Assembly: GCA_027576995.1 (NCBI GenBank)
Contig: JANBQC010000441.1
Span: forward strand, 1 to 23,880
DNA: 23,880 nt
DNA from: Dimargaris cristalligena
Taxonomy: Eukaryota > Kickxellomycota > Dimargaritomycetes > Dimargaritales > Dimargaritaceae
Direction of reading: 5' to 3'
Position numbers and translations under genes: made by a program. The notes beneath the pieces are model-generated. The model had not been told where the DNA came from, searched no databases, and saw nothing but the letters and a program-made list of their open reading frames with translations. Below are positions 1-10,900 of this stretch, piece by piece (the stretch's first letter is position 1; each line of letters starts with the position of its first letter).

Positions 1-702
1 GATAAATGGGTTCTAATTAGTAAAGGAATCAGGTAATTAAATATACTTCCAGTTACCTGCACTCTGCAGCACCACAAATGCACACCTATTCCAAAAATTT
101 TATGGTTGACTAATCATGTCCACAGATGCCCTACTTTCTGGAATGCCTTCATTTACCTCTGTTTTACATTCCAAAATGTAATTAATAAGCTTCAACAGTC
201 TGCCCCTCAATTATTACATGTCTTGAATATCTAAAGACAATATAGAATATCAATTGGGCTTTTTATCACCCAGTCTGAGATTCAAGGTCACAATCAGTAT
301 ACTTACTGTAGCCAAACTGCACGCAATATCTTTGTAGGGCTACTTTTGGGTTTTCTAATTATGACTAAGCTAACTACTAAGGCCTGATCATTTTGCTATG
401 GGATAGCTCAATCAAATACCAATCCACTGGAATTCTAGCTGCTGCTTATAGCCTATACGTTTGGCCTCTGAAAAAATTACGAATTCATCCACTATTTCTC
501 TATCACTGTATAAGAAGAATTATGTGCCTAATCACCCTCCGCTTAATATGCTTGCCACAATAATCCATCAGAGCCCCAAAGCTCGAAAATAACTTTATAG
601 AATGAACTCAGATTTCTAAAATATAATATAAATGGCTATGTAAAGAAAACCCCCCGCAATCGATTAAAAGAATCAAGTAGCTCAAAAGGGGAATAGTCCT
701 AA
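1..702. other. AT-rich stretch, no gene seen
   Basis: No open frame above about 60 codons and no protein-like reading was found on either strand. It lies downstream of the zinc-finger frame that ends at 703, so its right edge is probably that gene's 3' flank. No repeat, tRNA-like fold or conserved motif was recognised by eye. Confidence 0.6.
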
Positions 703-1230
703 TTATTCGTCTTGCAATGAAATTCCGGATACTCTAGCAAAATATCTGAATGTTTGGCGAGGGCGATTGGAGCACTGCCTGCGCTTGTGGTCGTTCAAGG
801 CGACTAAACGAGCAAATTCTAAATTGCAGCGTGGGCAATGGTAATATTTATCACCAGTGTAAATTAACATATGTCGGGTGCGATTTGATCCCTGACTAAA
901 TGTAGCTTGACACACGGGACAAGACAGGGGATTCTCTTGTTTGTGTCGCTCTATCTGCTGATAAAACACGGCATCTTTTTTTACCCACTGGTCAAGGTTA
1001 GCGGGACTCCACAGGTTACCTTGTGAATTGTAGAAAGGTACTGGTCCCCCAGGAGCAGAGTGAGTACCAGTTTCCCCGTCGGTGCTGCCAACAACGAATC
1101 TGACTTTCTTTACAGGAGGAAGCGATCCAGGTTGAGGGATTAATTGACCCGAATGGTCCGAATGTCTAGAGTTCCCCGCCACAGTGACGTTATAGTCCCC
1201 TCTAGAACTGCCAAAGTCCGCATTGAGATT
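703..1230 (-). CDS. C2H2-like zinc-finger protein, 3' exon or decaying gene
   Basis: The frame stays open from just after an in-frame TAG (1231-1233) to a TAA at 703-705. Numbered from the GTG codon at 1182-1180 (159 codons), two zinc-finger-like units sit near the C-terminus: C88-x2-C91-x12-H104-x3-Y108 followed by the linker TGDK, and C116-x2-C119-x12-H132-x4-C137. The first finger has Tyr where the fourth ligand (His) is expected; the second is C2HC. The segment before the fingers is protein-like and polar, with a basic KKVRF patch. There is no ATG between the TAG and the fingers, so this is either a terminal exon (TTCTAG at 1236-1231 is a usable acceptor with TTGAC upstream) or a gene with a nonsense mutation. 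The same frame reads on as protein-like for 38 codons beyond the TAG (1234-1347) up to a TGA. A nucleic-acid-binding role is inferred from the fingers only. Confidence 0.5.
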   Translation of the reverse strand, partial: NLNADFGSSRGDYNVTVAGNSRHSDHSGQLIPQPGSLPPVKKVRFVVGSTDGETGTHSAPGGPVPFYNSQGNLWSPANLDQWVKKDAVFYQQIERHKQENPLSCPVCQATFSQGSNRTRHMLIYTGDKYYHCPRCNLEFARLVALNDHKRRQCSNRPRQTFRYFARVSGISLQDE

Positions 1231-1350
1231 CTAGAATTCCCGATTGTCAAGCTTAATGATGAGGGCCAAGATGTCCTCGGACGGGGTGTTCTCACAAATA
1301 AGCCCCTCGACTAATTGTTGAAGTAGGTCGTTGTTTTGGACATAGGGTCA

Positions 1351-3106
1351 GTCAGCCCCGAGTTGGTTTTTGGTGGCGGGGATTCGACAACCCGACACAG
1401 AGACGTGGCTAAACACGGGCGAACCCAGAAGAAATAGAGAGGTTGTTCTGAAGGCACGCATTCTGAGCCACGTGATAGTATCAAACGTTACGGAAAAATG
1501 AAACCTTATAAAGTGGAGGTGGAAGAATATAACAAGAGGTGGTATTTGCTGTTTTATTTCGTAGAAATCTGAAAAGGAGGACGGTGGATAACATAAGTAC
1601 GATGAACTAGTGGAATGGACAATAAAATATAGTAGGCGGTATCGTGAACGGCAGCAGGGAAGGTGGTACTTATACGTAGAGCCTGCCCATCCCCGTTTAT
1701 TTGGATCTAGGAAACTCGTGGATAGCAAAATGTACATGGTTAGGGAATGCGTATAGGTTGAGTGCCATGTAAAACTCGCTATATCTACAGTCCCTCTAAT
1801 AATCCTAGACCTACTGGGACATTGTCTGCTGGCTGATTTTACTCTCAACGGAGTACAGCATGGTATGGTTTCTTACATCTACACATGTTTGTATGGCGTA
1901 GCGGTGGTGCGAACATGTGCTCTGCCTTACTCTGGGCGGTGGCCTCCACTCTTTTGGTCGAAGAGCCCATGCCGCCGAGCCCCCCTTTCACCCTTCTCAC
2001 AATATCCTGGGGCTAGTGGTACTACCCTAAAATGGCTGATAAAGAGCACTGGGATGGCCCTCACTGTGTGCTAAAAGTGACAATATCTCTCCTACCTCCA
2101 CCATTTCTTTCTGTATAGACCGGTCAAGGACACTCATTCACAAACAACTACAGCACTTTTTAGGGCGGGCTTGTCATATTATTCACGACCTTGCTCGATA
2201 ACTGCAGTGAAACCACCCTCTCACTACGCACACCACTCCAGGGGACTATTTTGGTTACAATTGTGGCACCTCCAAAGTTACCATTTATATATGTATCTAT
2301 CCCACCATCGTGTCTATTTTGAACCAGTATTATACATACTTATGCATGGGGGGGGTCTTGGATATCGCTTTTATTTAATTTTATTTAAGAAACCCCTGTT
2401 AGACTAGACAGAACGAATGGATGAGCGAGTAAGTGGCGGGGTAATGGTCCCCACAAAACCAGACGCACCATTGTCGTGACCGCTTCTTGTCTACCAGCAT
2501 TTTCGTAAAAATAAGCATAAAGTTACCACGTGTTTTTATCAACTGTTCTATTATACAACATATGGAAGAAATTCAAACCAGCTGTATGTTTTACATAATA
2601 CATGTATGGATGAATATATGTGAGAATATCTTTTAACCAGTAATATTGACCTCATCCAATGGATTTTTCGTTATACAGCCTGAATGAACTTCTCCCATAT
2701 GTTTTCAGTTGGTCTCTCTGGATCAGTTGAGTTGGCTATTGCACGCGCTACATTGGACTATGGATCCGGAGAGGGGGAGTCACGTGGGGTGTCAGGGGCT
2801 CCGAAGATCCCTTGATTTAATGGTTGCAAGCTACATTAGTGACCCATAGTAAATAAATACACAACCGCCTCCCTGAAACACTACATCGCAAATTATTAGC
2901 GCATTAAGAATACCGGATTCAGTTCGGCTTACCCTTTGGCTGCCTTCTCTCGTTTTACTTGTTTATTCTACCGATTTACCGGTTATTCTATTCACAGGCC
3001 CGGATGAAAGTCGCCAATCGTCCCTTTTGTACAGTACTTCGCATTATTATTTGATATTACGCCAACCTCAGACTCTCCTCTATCCCATTTCGACCATCTT
3101 TACGCC
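1351..3106. other. Spacer between zinc-finger locus and TCERG1-like gene
   Basis: A minus-strand open frame at 1348-1848 shares the frame of the zinc-finger locus, but its composition (runs of aromatic, Ser and Cys codons) does not look like protein. The plus-strand frames at 1865-2407 are equally unconvincing. I looked in particular for WW-domain exons that could belong to the downstream FF-repeat gene and saw none. The right end presumably holds the TCERG1-like promoter. Confidence 0.5.
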
Positions 3107-4744
3107 ATGGATGAAAGCGATTTCGACCATCAACTTCAGTTGCTGGAGAGCGAAGTCGATTCCCCTATTGCCGCTGAAACAACAACAGTCGAAGCGGAGG
3201 ATTCCCTTGCTGCCCGCCAATTTCGGGACCTGTTAGTTGACCATGGGGTCAACGCCTTCGCATCCTGGGATCTCATTGTGGACCGGTTAAGCCAAGACCC
3301 CCGGTTCGATTTAGTTTCCGAACCAGCGCTGCGCAAAGAGTTCTTCGATGAATACTGCCGGGAATTGGTGGTTCGTTCCCGACGATCCGCTGCTGACCCC
3401 CGCGAAGCCTATCAAGCCCTGGTGCGGGAATTCCTCCAACAAAACGTGAAAGGTACCTGGACTCAATTCCAAAACCAAAACCGCCGGGATAAGCGGTTTG
3501 TGGGCCTGAAGTCAATGAAGGACCGCGTGTTCCTATTCGATGCCGAAGTCAAGCAGCAGAAAGAACGGAAACCCTCTGAGACCGGGAAGGATAGTAAGCG
3601 GCGGGGCGATACGACTACTCCATCACCTCGCCAAGAATTCTTGGCTCTACTCAAAACTACCAATGGCTTGAATCGGGAGAGCAGCTGGACGTGTACCAAA
3701 GAACAACTACGTCACCATCCCGCCTACCGGGCCATCGTGTCCTCAGCCGAGCGTGAGCGGCTATTCCGGGATTACACAGCCGGCCTTGCCCGACGGGAAC
3801 GGCGGTCGCGGTCCCGATCGCGCTCTAGATCCCGCTCATGGTCCCCAGCCGATAGAGGGGATAGGGACAAACAGCGACGGGTCCATTCCAGTCTAGATGA
3901 ACGGCGGCGCCAAGTGGAGCGGGACCAGCAGGCCCAGCGGCGGGAAATGGATCGCGAACGGGAGCGACTGCGGCTTCAAGAGGCCGAGCGGACCTTACAG
4001 GTCTGGTTAATTGACCACGAACGCGACCATACACGAGAGACCGACCAGGTGGTGGCGGACCTGCGGAACAGTCCCCGTTGGTCCACTATGGGGCGGGACT
4101 TAGATCGGCGCACGTTACACCGCTTAATCCAGGACCACCAAGACCAACTCTACCGCAAGCATCTGGCTGCCTTCCATAAGCGACTCGACGACTTGGTGGT
4201 GTTGGGCCAAACCGAGTGGGACCGATTAGGGCCCCGGCTGGAGGCCGAACCGACGGTCAAGCGGTTGCGGGTGGCCCCGGAAAAGTTGAAAACTATCGTG
4301 GACGAGTATATTGCGGAACGCCACCGCCGGGCCCGCGAAGACCTGGTTCAACTCATCCGGGAAAGCTGGTTTGCCCAACACCAACTGCGGCTGGCCTGGA
4401 CCAATGAAAGTATCCGGACTATTCTCAACCAAAAGGTGGCCGCCGATTTGATCGCTGCCGCAGCCGACGACGACGATAACGAGGCCAATCATGATGCTGG
4501 TGGGGAGGCGAAGGACCCGGATGACGCCCGCGCCCGGCTCCAGCGACTCCAGGGCGCTGCCAGTATTGACGACCTTCTGGTCAACCTCAAAGAACTCCAT
4601 CAAATTTTACACCGAGATAGTCGATATCTGGTGCTTCAGTTCGACCCGGCCGAACGTAATCGAATCATGACTGAAACACTGAGCGAGATGGTCGAATCTG
4701 TTAAACAGCAGTCCCTCTATAGTTCAGCCAAGGGTCAGTCCTGA
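3107..4744 (+). CDS. TCERG1: FF-domain protein, TCERG1/CA150-like transcription elongation regulator
   Basis: One intronless frame of 545 residues. FF repeats are alpha-helical modules that bind the phosphorylated RNA polymerase II C-terminal domain and splicing factors in the nucleus. Recognisable units: FF1 about 37-88 (SWDLIVDRLSQDPRFDLV), FF2 101-150 (Phe/Leu core, KRFVGLKSMKDRVFLF), FF3 175-228, FF4 about 293-355, FF5 357-407 and FF6 409-530. FF6 ends in LKELHQILHRDSRYLVL, the strongest resemblance to the last FF repeat of TCERG1. Between FF3 and FF4 lies an RS dipeptide run (233-244) followed by a highly charged Arg/Glu helix (about 265-297). FF6 carries an acidic insert at 454-468. The start is the ATG at 3107 (context GCCATGG), just before FF1. 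The WW domains that animal TCERG1 places before the FF repeats are missing, and none was seen upstream. Prp40 is the main alternative; the repeat order and the last repeat favour TCERG1. Confidence 0.87.
   Translation: MDESDFDHQLQLLESEVDSPIAAETTTVEAEDSLAARQFRDLLVDHGVNAFASWDLIVDRLSQDPRFDLVSEPALRKEFFDEYCRELVVRSRRSAADPREAYQALVREFLQQNVKGTWTQFQNQNRRDKRFVGLKSMKDRVFLFDAEVKQQKERKPSETGKDSKRRGDTTTPSPRQEFLALLKTTNGLNRESSWTCTKEQLRHHPAYRAIVSSAERERLFRDYTAGLARRERRSRSRSRSRSRSWSPADRGDRDKQRRVHSSLDERRRQVERDQQAQRREMDRERERLRLQEAERTLQVWLIDHERDHTRETDQVVADLRNSPRWSTMGRDLDRRTLHRLIQDHQDQLYRKHLAAFHKRLDDLVVLGQTEWDRLGPRLEAEPTVKRLRVAPEKLKTIVDEYIAERHRRAREDLVQLIRESWFAQHQLRLAWTNESIRTILNQKVAADLIAAAADDDDNEANHDAGGEAKDPDDARARLQRLQGAASIDDLLVNLKELHQILHRDSRYLVLQFDPAERNRIMTETLSEMVESVKQQSLYSSAKGQS
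3803..3838 (+). repeat. RS-dipeptide coding repeat
   Basis: Degenerate CGN/TCN/AGA codons encode alternating Arg and Ser, residues 233-244 of the FF-repeat protein. This resembles the phosphorylatable RS tracts of splicing factors and sits between FF3 and the charged helix before FF4. Codons vary along the run, so it is not a simple nucleotide microsatellite. Confidence 0.8.
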
Positions 4745-4855
4745 GGAAGTATGCTTTTCCGATTATTGCCCTCCTGGAACCATCTACATTTCTGCTCTTA
4801 TTTTCCCATGCCACTAGCCCTGCCAAAATCTAGACCCATGTGGCCCATTTCATGG

Positions 4856-4861
4856 TTTATT
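4856..4861 (-). terminator. Candidate polyadenylation signal of PTEN
   Basis: AATAAA on the minus strand, 128 nt past the PTEN stop. It lies in the short spacer between the convergent TCERG1-like and PTEN genes. Assigned by sequence and position only. Confidence 0.35.
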
Positions 4862-4988
4862 CCCCAGGGTTTTCAATTTGATTTTAAGGTTTGAAAATAT
4901 TGATGGGACCAGCATCAAAGGAGTATTTACTGGGGAATACTGCGTCTATTTATATATAAAAAATGATTTGGAATCGTCTATATTCCTT

Positions 4989-7265
4989 CTAAAAGCTGCA
5001 AACGACTTCCACATGGAAATCGTCGTGTAGTGCAGCCACCGTATTCATGCGGTAAAGAACATCCAAATCGGTCTTACTTAGAGTTAATCGGCTGGTGCGG
5101 GGCTCGCCTTCGACGGCAACACAGGTGCCCAAGTCGGGGCGGGTCATGAAGGCGGTGTTGAACCAAAAGTGGAAAATCGTGCTCAAACCCAGGTAGGTCT
5201 GGGTTTTAACCTCGATGCGGATATCGCCGCAAAGTTGGAGTCCCTCGAAAGGTACGGTGATCTCGTAAAAGGGCCGACGTGCAACCAAAGGTAGCTAAGG
5301 CGATGAGTCCGATAAAGATACATTGGTTTAGAAGGGTTGTTGGAATTGTCGAGTAAAAAAGGAATCATTTAAATTAGATAAATAAGGCACGCCAGTAATT
5401 AACGGGTTAACCTACCTGGTTTAGACGCTCTTTATGGAGCTTGTCTTCGTTATTGTGTTTGCGATCAAACACGTAAATCTTCCAGGCTATAAAGCAGGCA
5501 GAGCAAGGGTTATATTATGGAATGTAGCATGTTTTTAAGTTAAATAAACGTACTCTAGATTTATACGAATTGATTGGTGAATGACAAGCTATACATCTGG
5601 AATAATGTATGCGTGATATTTTACAGGGCTTAGTATCGATTCTACCAATTCGGAAATATGTAATACGTCTAAAAGTCCCTACCATCTGCCAATATTTTGA
5701 CCCGGTCCCGTGTATCCTTAAGGCGCAGAGTTATGGATTTGAGAAAAACGGGATGGGGCCGGAGTAGATTGGAGTCATCGAGCGTATACGAGAAGTACCC
5801 GATGTAGCGTTTCTGACTGGGTATTGTGACTCCCTAAAAAAGTCACCATCGATTCCCCCATATTATAAGAAAGTTGGTGGTATAGATTGGTAGGACAAAT
5901 TGGTGAGGGGACCAAAAATATAGCTAGGATTGGACAATGGAACAGCAGGTGTAATCGGAGAGCGGTTGGTTAAAATCTTATAAGAATATATATATATATA
6001 TAATGTAGGATAATCAGGCCTTACCTTCCCATCGAGGGTTCGCAGTTGGCCGAAAATATCGATTGCATCGGCCGTGGTAGCGGCCACTTTACTGTAAAGT
6101 AGAAAGGCGCAGATCATGGTCCCAGTCCGACCCTTGCCGGCTTTACAGTGTACGACGGCGACATTGGAGACGTCCTCGCCCACCCACTGTTCGACATCCC
6201 GACAGAATGCATGCATTTGCTCAAGAGCTGGTGGTGTATGGTCAGAAAATGGGTAACGGGCCACTGGAAAATTGGCAATGGCGTGGTATATTCAGGAATG
6301 GGTAATAATGAGTAGTAAATACAAGTCGACAAGTTTAAGAGTGAGTCTAGCCGCTAGCCTGGTAGCCAATGTGGGTAGCATTTTTTCCAGTCTAATGGGG
6401 GATCTGGTCGGGTATCTGGACCACAACGTATTTACTTTGGTATCGGGCCCTCAATATTTTAAATCCAGAATATCTTACCTGGCGCGTTGAATTTGGTCGG
6501 TTGGTATTCCCGTTCTAGACACCTGATGGAAGAAACCAACGAAACAAAAGACAGGAGTATCGCGTCGCATTAGTCTCATTACGGTTGGGGTAAACCCTGG
6601 GCCATTATTATACAAAAGTCAGTGAGCGGACAGCATACCGAGTACGCGCACCTCATAAATAAATAGTCTATGCCGAGTATGGTCTACTTACAAATTGTAT
6701 ACTTTATAGTGGTCGGTGTGGTGGCTGTCTAGGTACCTGTTGGCCATGTTCGGGTATTGCACGGATATTGTGGTTCAGAAAGAGCCGGGTATTAGTAGCA
6801 GCAATCGTTCAAATATAAAACCTTGCCTATATACATTAATTCGTCCGTAACCCAGGGCAATCTCCCCAAATATTAGCCGAAATATGAACTTACGATGCCA
6901 CCTGGGATAGCTCATTGCGATACAGGCTTTCGAGGCCCTCGGACGGGAAGCACATGGCCACCACCTGGCCTGTGATATCTATGTACCGGGGCACGTCAAC
7001 ATGCGCATACGTTAGCCGGAACCAAAGAGCAGCAAATGAGAAGGAGAAGGGACATGTACAGTGGGTTAAGAATAAACGTAGGATCGCTGGCGCGGTAGCC
7101 CGCTTCGCGAACAAGAGAATGCCCCCGCCTTCTGCCCGTTGCAGGCTGGGCCAAGCCAAAACTACAGAATGGTGGGTGCTTACATGATAGGTTCAGGGCC
7201 TGCCCGGTGTCAGGGTTGGTGGCCTGGCGAAAGTTCTTGGCCGTGAAGTAGCGTAGCGAGTTCAT
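4989..7265 (-). CDS. PTEN: PTEN phosphatidylinositol-3,4,5-trisphosphate 3-phosphatase
   Basis: Eight exons on the minus strand: 7265-7184, 6978-6894, 6736-6692, 6522-6479, 6263-6025, 5833-5683, 5486-5416, 5294-4989. All joins are in phase with GT-AG ends and give 340 residues. PTEN removes the 3-phosphate of PI(3,4,5)P3 at the membrane and opposes PI 3-kinase signalling. The catalytic parts are intact: WPD-loop equivalent YPFSDHTPP with D93; P-loop HCKAGKGRTG (124-133) with C125, R131 and the two lysines K126 and K129 that mark PIP3 specificity; TI loop GVTIPSQKRY (166-175). The C2 domain covers roughly 190-340 and includes LCGDIRIEV and FHFWFNTAF. Residue numbering runs within one of human PTEN. 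The N-terminus lacks the usual dense Lys/Arg PIP2-binding motif, with only scattered R5, K10 and R13, and the protein ends right after the C2 domain. The start ATG (7265) has a weak context, so the first residues are the least certain part. Confidence 0.94.
5987..6002. repeat. (TA)8 microsatellite in PTEN intron 5
   Basis: Eight perfect TA units inside the intron at 6024-5834. A likely length polymorphism; no function is suggested. Confidence 0.9.
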
Positions 7266-7915
7266 GGGTACAGAAGAAGAATAATAAGAAATTAAAGGGG
7301 CGAATGGTAAGGGCGTGGCGAACAAGTGGAATGCAGTAATTGGAAAGTACTTCGGGTGCCAAAGGAAACCGCACAAATATTGTTGAAAGCGCGACCGCTT
7401 AGTTATTATGTACAAAGAACCGTCCTGCCAATAGTACTCCGTCCGTGTAGTTTGTTGGTTTTAGTATGCCCTTTCATATATATCCCCCTCCCCTCCACTG
7501 GATGAAATAGTTCATTAAAAAGAGGCTGGCGGAATGGGAGCATATTTTATTCCATCCGCTTGTTATAAACTTCCCATTTTCGCCCCATTACTTGGCTTTG
7601 GGCCCTCCTATATATCTCCCCTTTATTAAACAATGCAAGACGGCGGTGATCCAATTGACTTATTTCGCTAGTAATCCTTGGTGAATCTAGCTTAAAGAAA
7701 GTCGGAATTCAGCTGTTCTCCGCGTCATTCAATGGGGCTTGAACGGGATGGTGGTCAGCCTATCCATTACTAGCAGCATACGTATACTATATCCCCATTA
7801 TCCTAGTATAGGCCATGGAAATTCAACAAACCAGTTGTATATTTATATTCAATGGCCACAGTCTTTGTCAGATCATACTATTAATAAAGAAAAGATAGGG
7901 CCGTTTCGGTTCAAC
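7266..7915. other. Spacer between VPS53 3' end and PTEN 5' end
   Basis: About 650 bp between two minus-strand genes. It should hold the VPS53 3' UTR and the PTEN promoter. No further gene or repeat was recognised. Confidence 0.55.
7622..7627 (-). terminator. Candidate polyadenylation signal of VPS53
   Basis: AATAAA on the minus strand, 289 nt past the VPS53 stop, in an AT-rich stretch. Position and motif are the only support. Confidence 0.3.
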
Positions 7916-10900
7916 CTAAAACGACTTCCCCTCCTGGCCACCTTTCCGAAAACTCATACCGGACATGAACCGGCGTAGATTGTGATTGATACGGGTGGTC
8001 GAATTAGCCGCTGCCAAAGAAGAGTGGTTGGGGCTAGTCGGTGCGTCAGGCGATGAGGTGCGGTGGGGGACTCGGGAAGAACGCACCGTTTCACTGTTGG
8101 ATTTGCCGAGAGGGGCCGTCTCACCCTCCCCAGTTTCCCCACCCTCAGCGTTTGCCTCGTCGATGGGCCGCAATGGTAAAGTGGGCGTCGATTCCGCAAT
8201 TCCCCGGGCGAGACTGCTTTGGCCCGATGTCAGTGATAAAGTCCGCTGGGTATTTTGAATGGCGATACGGTCGGCCTTCTGCCGAAATATATCCACTAGG
8301 GGGGCTTGGTCAGATTTCTTGATACCCTATTTACAATAAAGCCATATATAGCAACAATAATGAAGTTGGTTAGTTGTGTATGTATGAAACTAATGATGGA
8401 GGCAGAGACGTAAAGCACATCCGTCAACCTCGCATGTTCTTAGATTATTTTAGTGAACGGCGGATCGAATAGCCATAAAATGAAAAGATGACTTGCCTTG
8501 AGATCGAGTACTACTTGGAAACCACCTAATGTCGCATCTGGGAAAAGTAATAGGAAGTTATCAACCATGGCGCTGATGGGTTCCTGGGGTGCCAAAATGG
8601 CCTTCAATATGGCCTCGATTCGACTTACGCCCTTGTTCACCAGTTTGACAAATCTAAAGTCAAACCACGTAGTAGGTATCGATTGGGGCATAGATTGGCG
8701 AACTAGCATTAGTAAATGGGATAGTTACAAGTTGCCTAATAGGTTGTCCTTAGGCACCCATTAAGGTGGGACTGTAATCGTAAGAAAAACAAAAGGAGGT
8801 CCGCGATTAGAGCTGAGATTGAATTTATATTAGAGGAATCAAGAAGACTGCTGATCAGTTGGCGACTTACAGCGAAGGTGGCGGGGGTGGATTGTCCATC
8901 CCCATACTAGGCATCTCTAGGAGAATGGTTTTGATGGCTTGAATATCAAGTAGCATCTACAGATCGCTCAATAAAATATAGACAAGACATGTATATTGAA
9001 TCGGATTAGACAAAACAAAACCCCTCCATAATTAGCTAATGTGTATTAGGTCATCAGATCACTGCAACGTAGAGTAAAGAAATGATTTACCTGCTCCGCC
9101 CCAACTTCCGATATTTGTCGACAACGTTGCAGGGTAGTTAAATATTTCCCGGTAAAAGATCTAGATGCGATTGTTAGAATGCATGACGATGTGGATGCAA
9201 TAAAAAGTAGGTGATTAGACTATGGGTTATAGTAGGGTATACCAGGTGACACATATTTTGCGGAATCGTAATTCAAAGTAAGCCCAACAACAATCGTCCA
9301 CAGCCTCGCAGGCATAAACTTACTCAACAAATTTGTCACAAAATGTTCGGATATACCGCCCATTAGTGAGTGAACGCCGAATTACTCCCACGCACAGGCG
9401 AAGGGTGGCGATGACCATAGTTACATAGTCCGACTGGTCACCCACTGACTCCAGCGTACCCCAGGGAATTTTTAACATGGCCGAGAATGCCGACTCGCAG
9501 CAACTCTCGATTCCCCGGATGAGGGACTTGATGCTAGCGTGGATGGTGTTAAAGAAGGCGTCCCGCTGGGGACCCAGCTGGATATGGTCCCGCATGGCCG
9601 GGTCGATGGTCGCCACAAGTTTCTTCTCCAGCTGGGCGGTCGATGACAAGCAGTAATCGGCCGTGTTAATGATGAGGCATACCTGGGTCAGCTCATCATG
9701 GGACATGGGACGCCGCTCGTCCACTGTGTAAAGCTTCGGTAGTTTACCCATCAGAATTTCACTGGTGTAGAGATGGAGGCCGCGTGCGAATACCTGGACG
9801 AGGTCCAACAGGGGCTGGCCGGTCGAGAAGCTTGAGCATCGCGCTAAAGATTCGCGGTAGAAATAGAGGAGGTCGGTGGACGACGACAGGACCGAAATGC
9901 TGCTGTCTTCCTCGGAGTGGATGGATTTGGCCTTGAAGTTGTCAATGAGTGCGTTGATCTTGGTTTCTTCCGACTCAATATACAAATGGAGGTAGGGCTC
10001 GAAACAGGACGATATACAACGAGCGAACGACGATCGGGGTGACTCGGGTGTGGAATCCGCTTCGAAAGTTGACGGGTCCCCGGTCGCCGGGTTCGCAGGA
10101 ACCTGGAAGCGGCGTTCCAACTGCTTTTCGAAAGATAGGGTAAGCTGCATGGCCCGGAGGAGACTGGGCACATCCAAGTCTTTACCACTCGCAACAATTT
10201 GGTCGGTAAGCTGCTTACGGGTAAGTTCCGCAAACTGGTGACACATGAGTTCCCCCATATGCCAGCTGGCGGGGAAAATGGCCGCATGCTCCTCGTCGTG
10301 GGTCCGCAAGACTCGCCGGAGCCACGCATAGCGCCGGGAAACATTCTCCAGGCTAGCCATCTCATCACTGGGCTGAAAGATGGCCGAATACGGTAGCAGT
10401 TGGTTGGCACAGTACGTGCTCCGAATACGGTCCTTTTCCGGACTGGCCAGTAAGTCCATGATTTCACAGGCATCCTTGAGCTGAGCCTTATCCCCGGTAC
10501 ACACCCCTTGGTCATTAAACGCTACTTCGAAATCCTGCCGAATACGTTGGGCCAGATTGCGTTTGAGTGTGTCAATGCGACGGGACAAGGTGACGACCTC
10601 GGGTATCCGATTGTAGCTGACGAAATATTCCTGGAGCTCCTGCACCGCCAACAGCAGGTGTGAGGCCTCCTTGTAATGGCCATTGTCGCAGATTATCCGT
10701 AACTGGTCAGTGGCAGTGGAGAGCATATGCATGCGCTTTAAAACGGTGATGGCCGCGATGAGATTCCGTTTCGCATTGTCGAGGGACTTGATGTCCTGGG
10801 TGATGTTGAGTACGGTGCCCTGGGATAACTCAGCCCGCTGTTTCATCTCGGAAATGAGGCGGTAGAGCTCTTGGATAGAGAGCTGGGTTCGCTGGACTTC

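Noticed and set aside
1348..1848. 166-codon minus-strand open frame upstream of the zinc-finger locus
   Set aside because: Same frame as the finger, but rich in Ser, Tyr, Phe and Cys without domain character. Only its last residues could belong to a damaged gene.
4226..4603. 125-codon antisense frame within the FF-repeat gene
   Set aside because: Antisense shadow of a GC-rich coding region with clear FF repeats on the plus strand.
6890..7159. 89-codon frame that extends PTEN exon 2 upstream
   Set aside because: The extension precedes the CATAG acceptor at 6983-6979. Splicing from 7184 to 6978 restores the family's start region in phase.
9844..10515. 223-codon minus-strand frame inside VPS53
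   Set aside because: Overlaps VPS53 exon 1 in a different frame of the same strand. Its Arg/Ser/Pro-rich composition is typical of a shadow.
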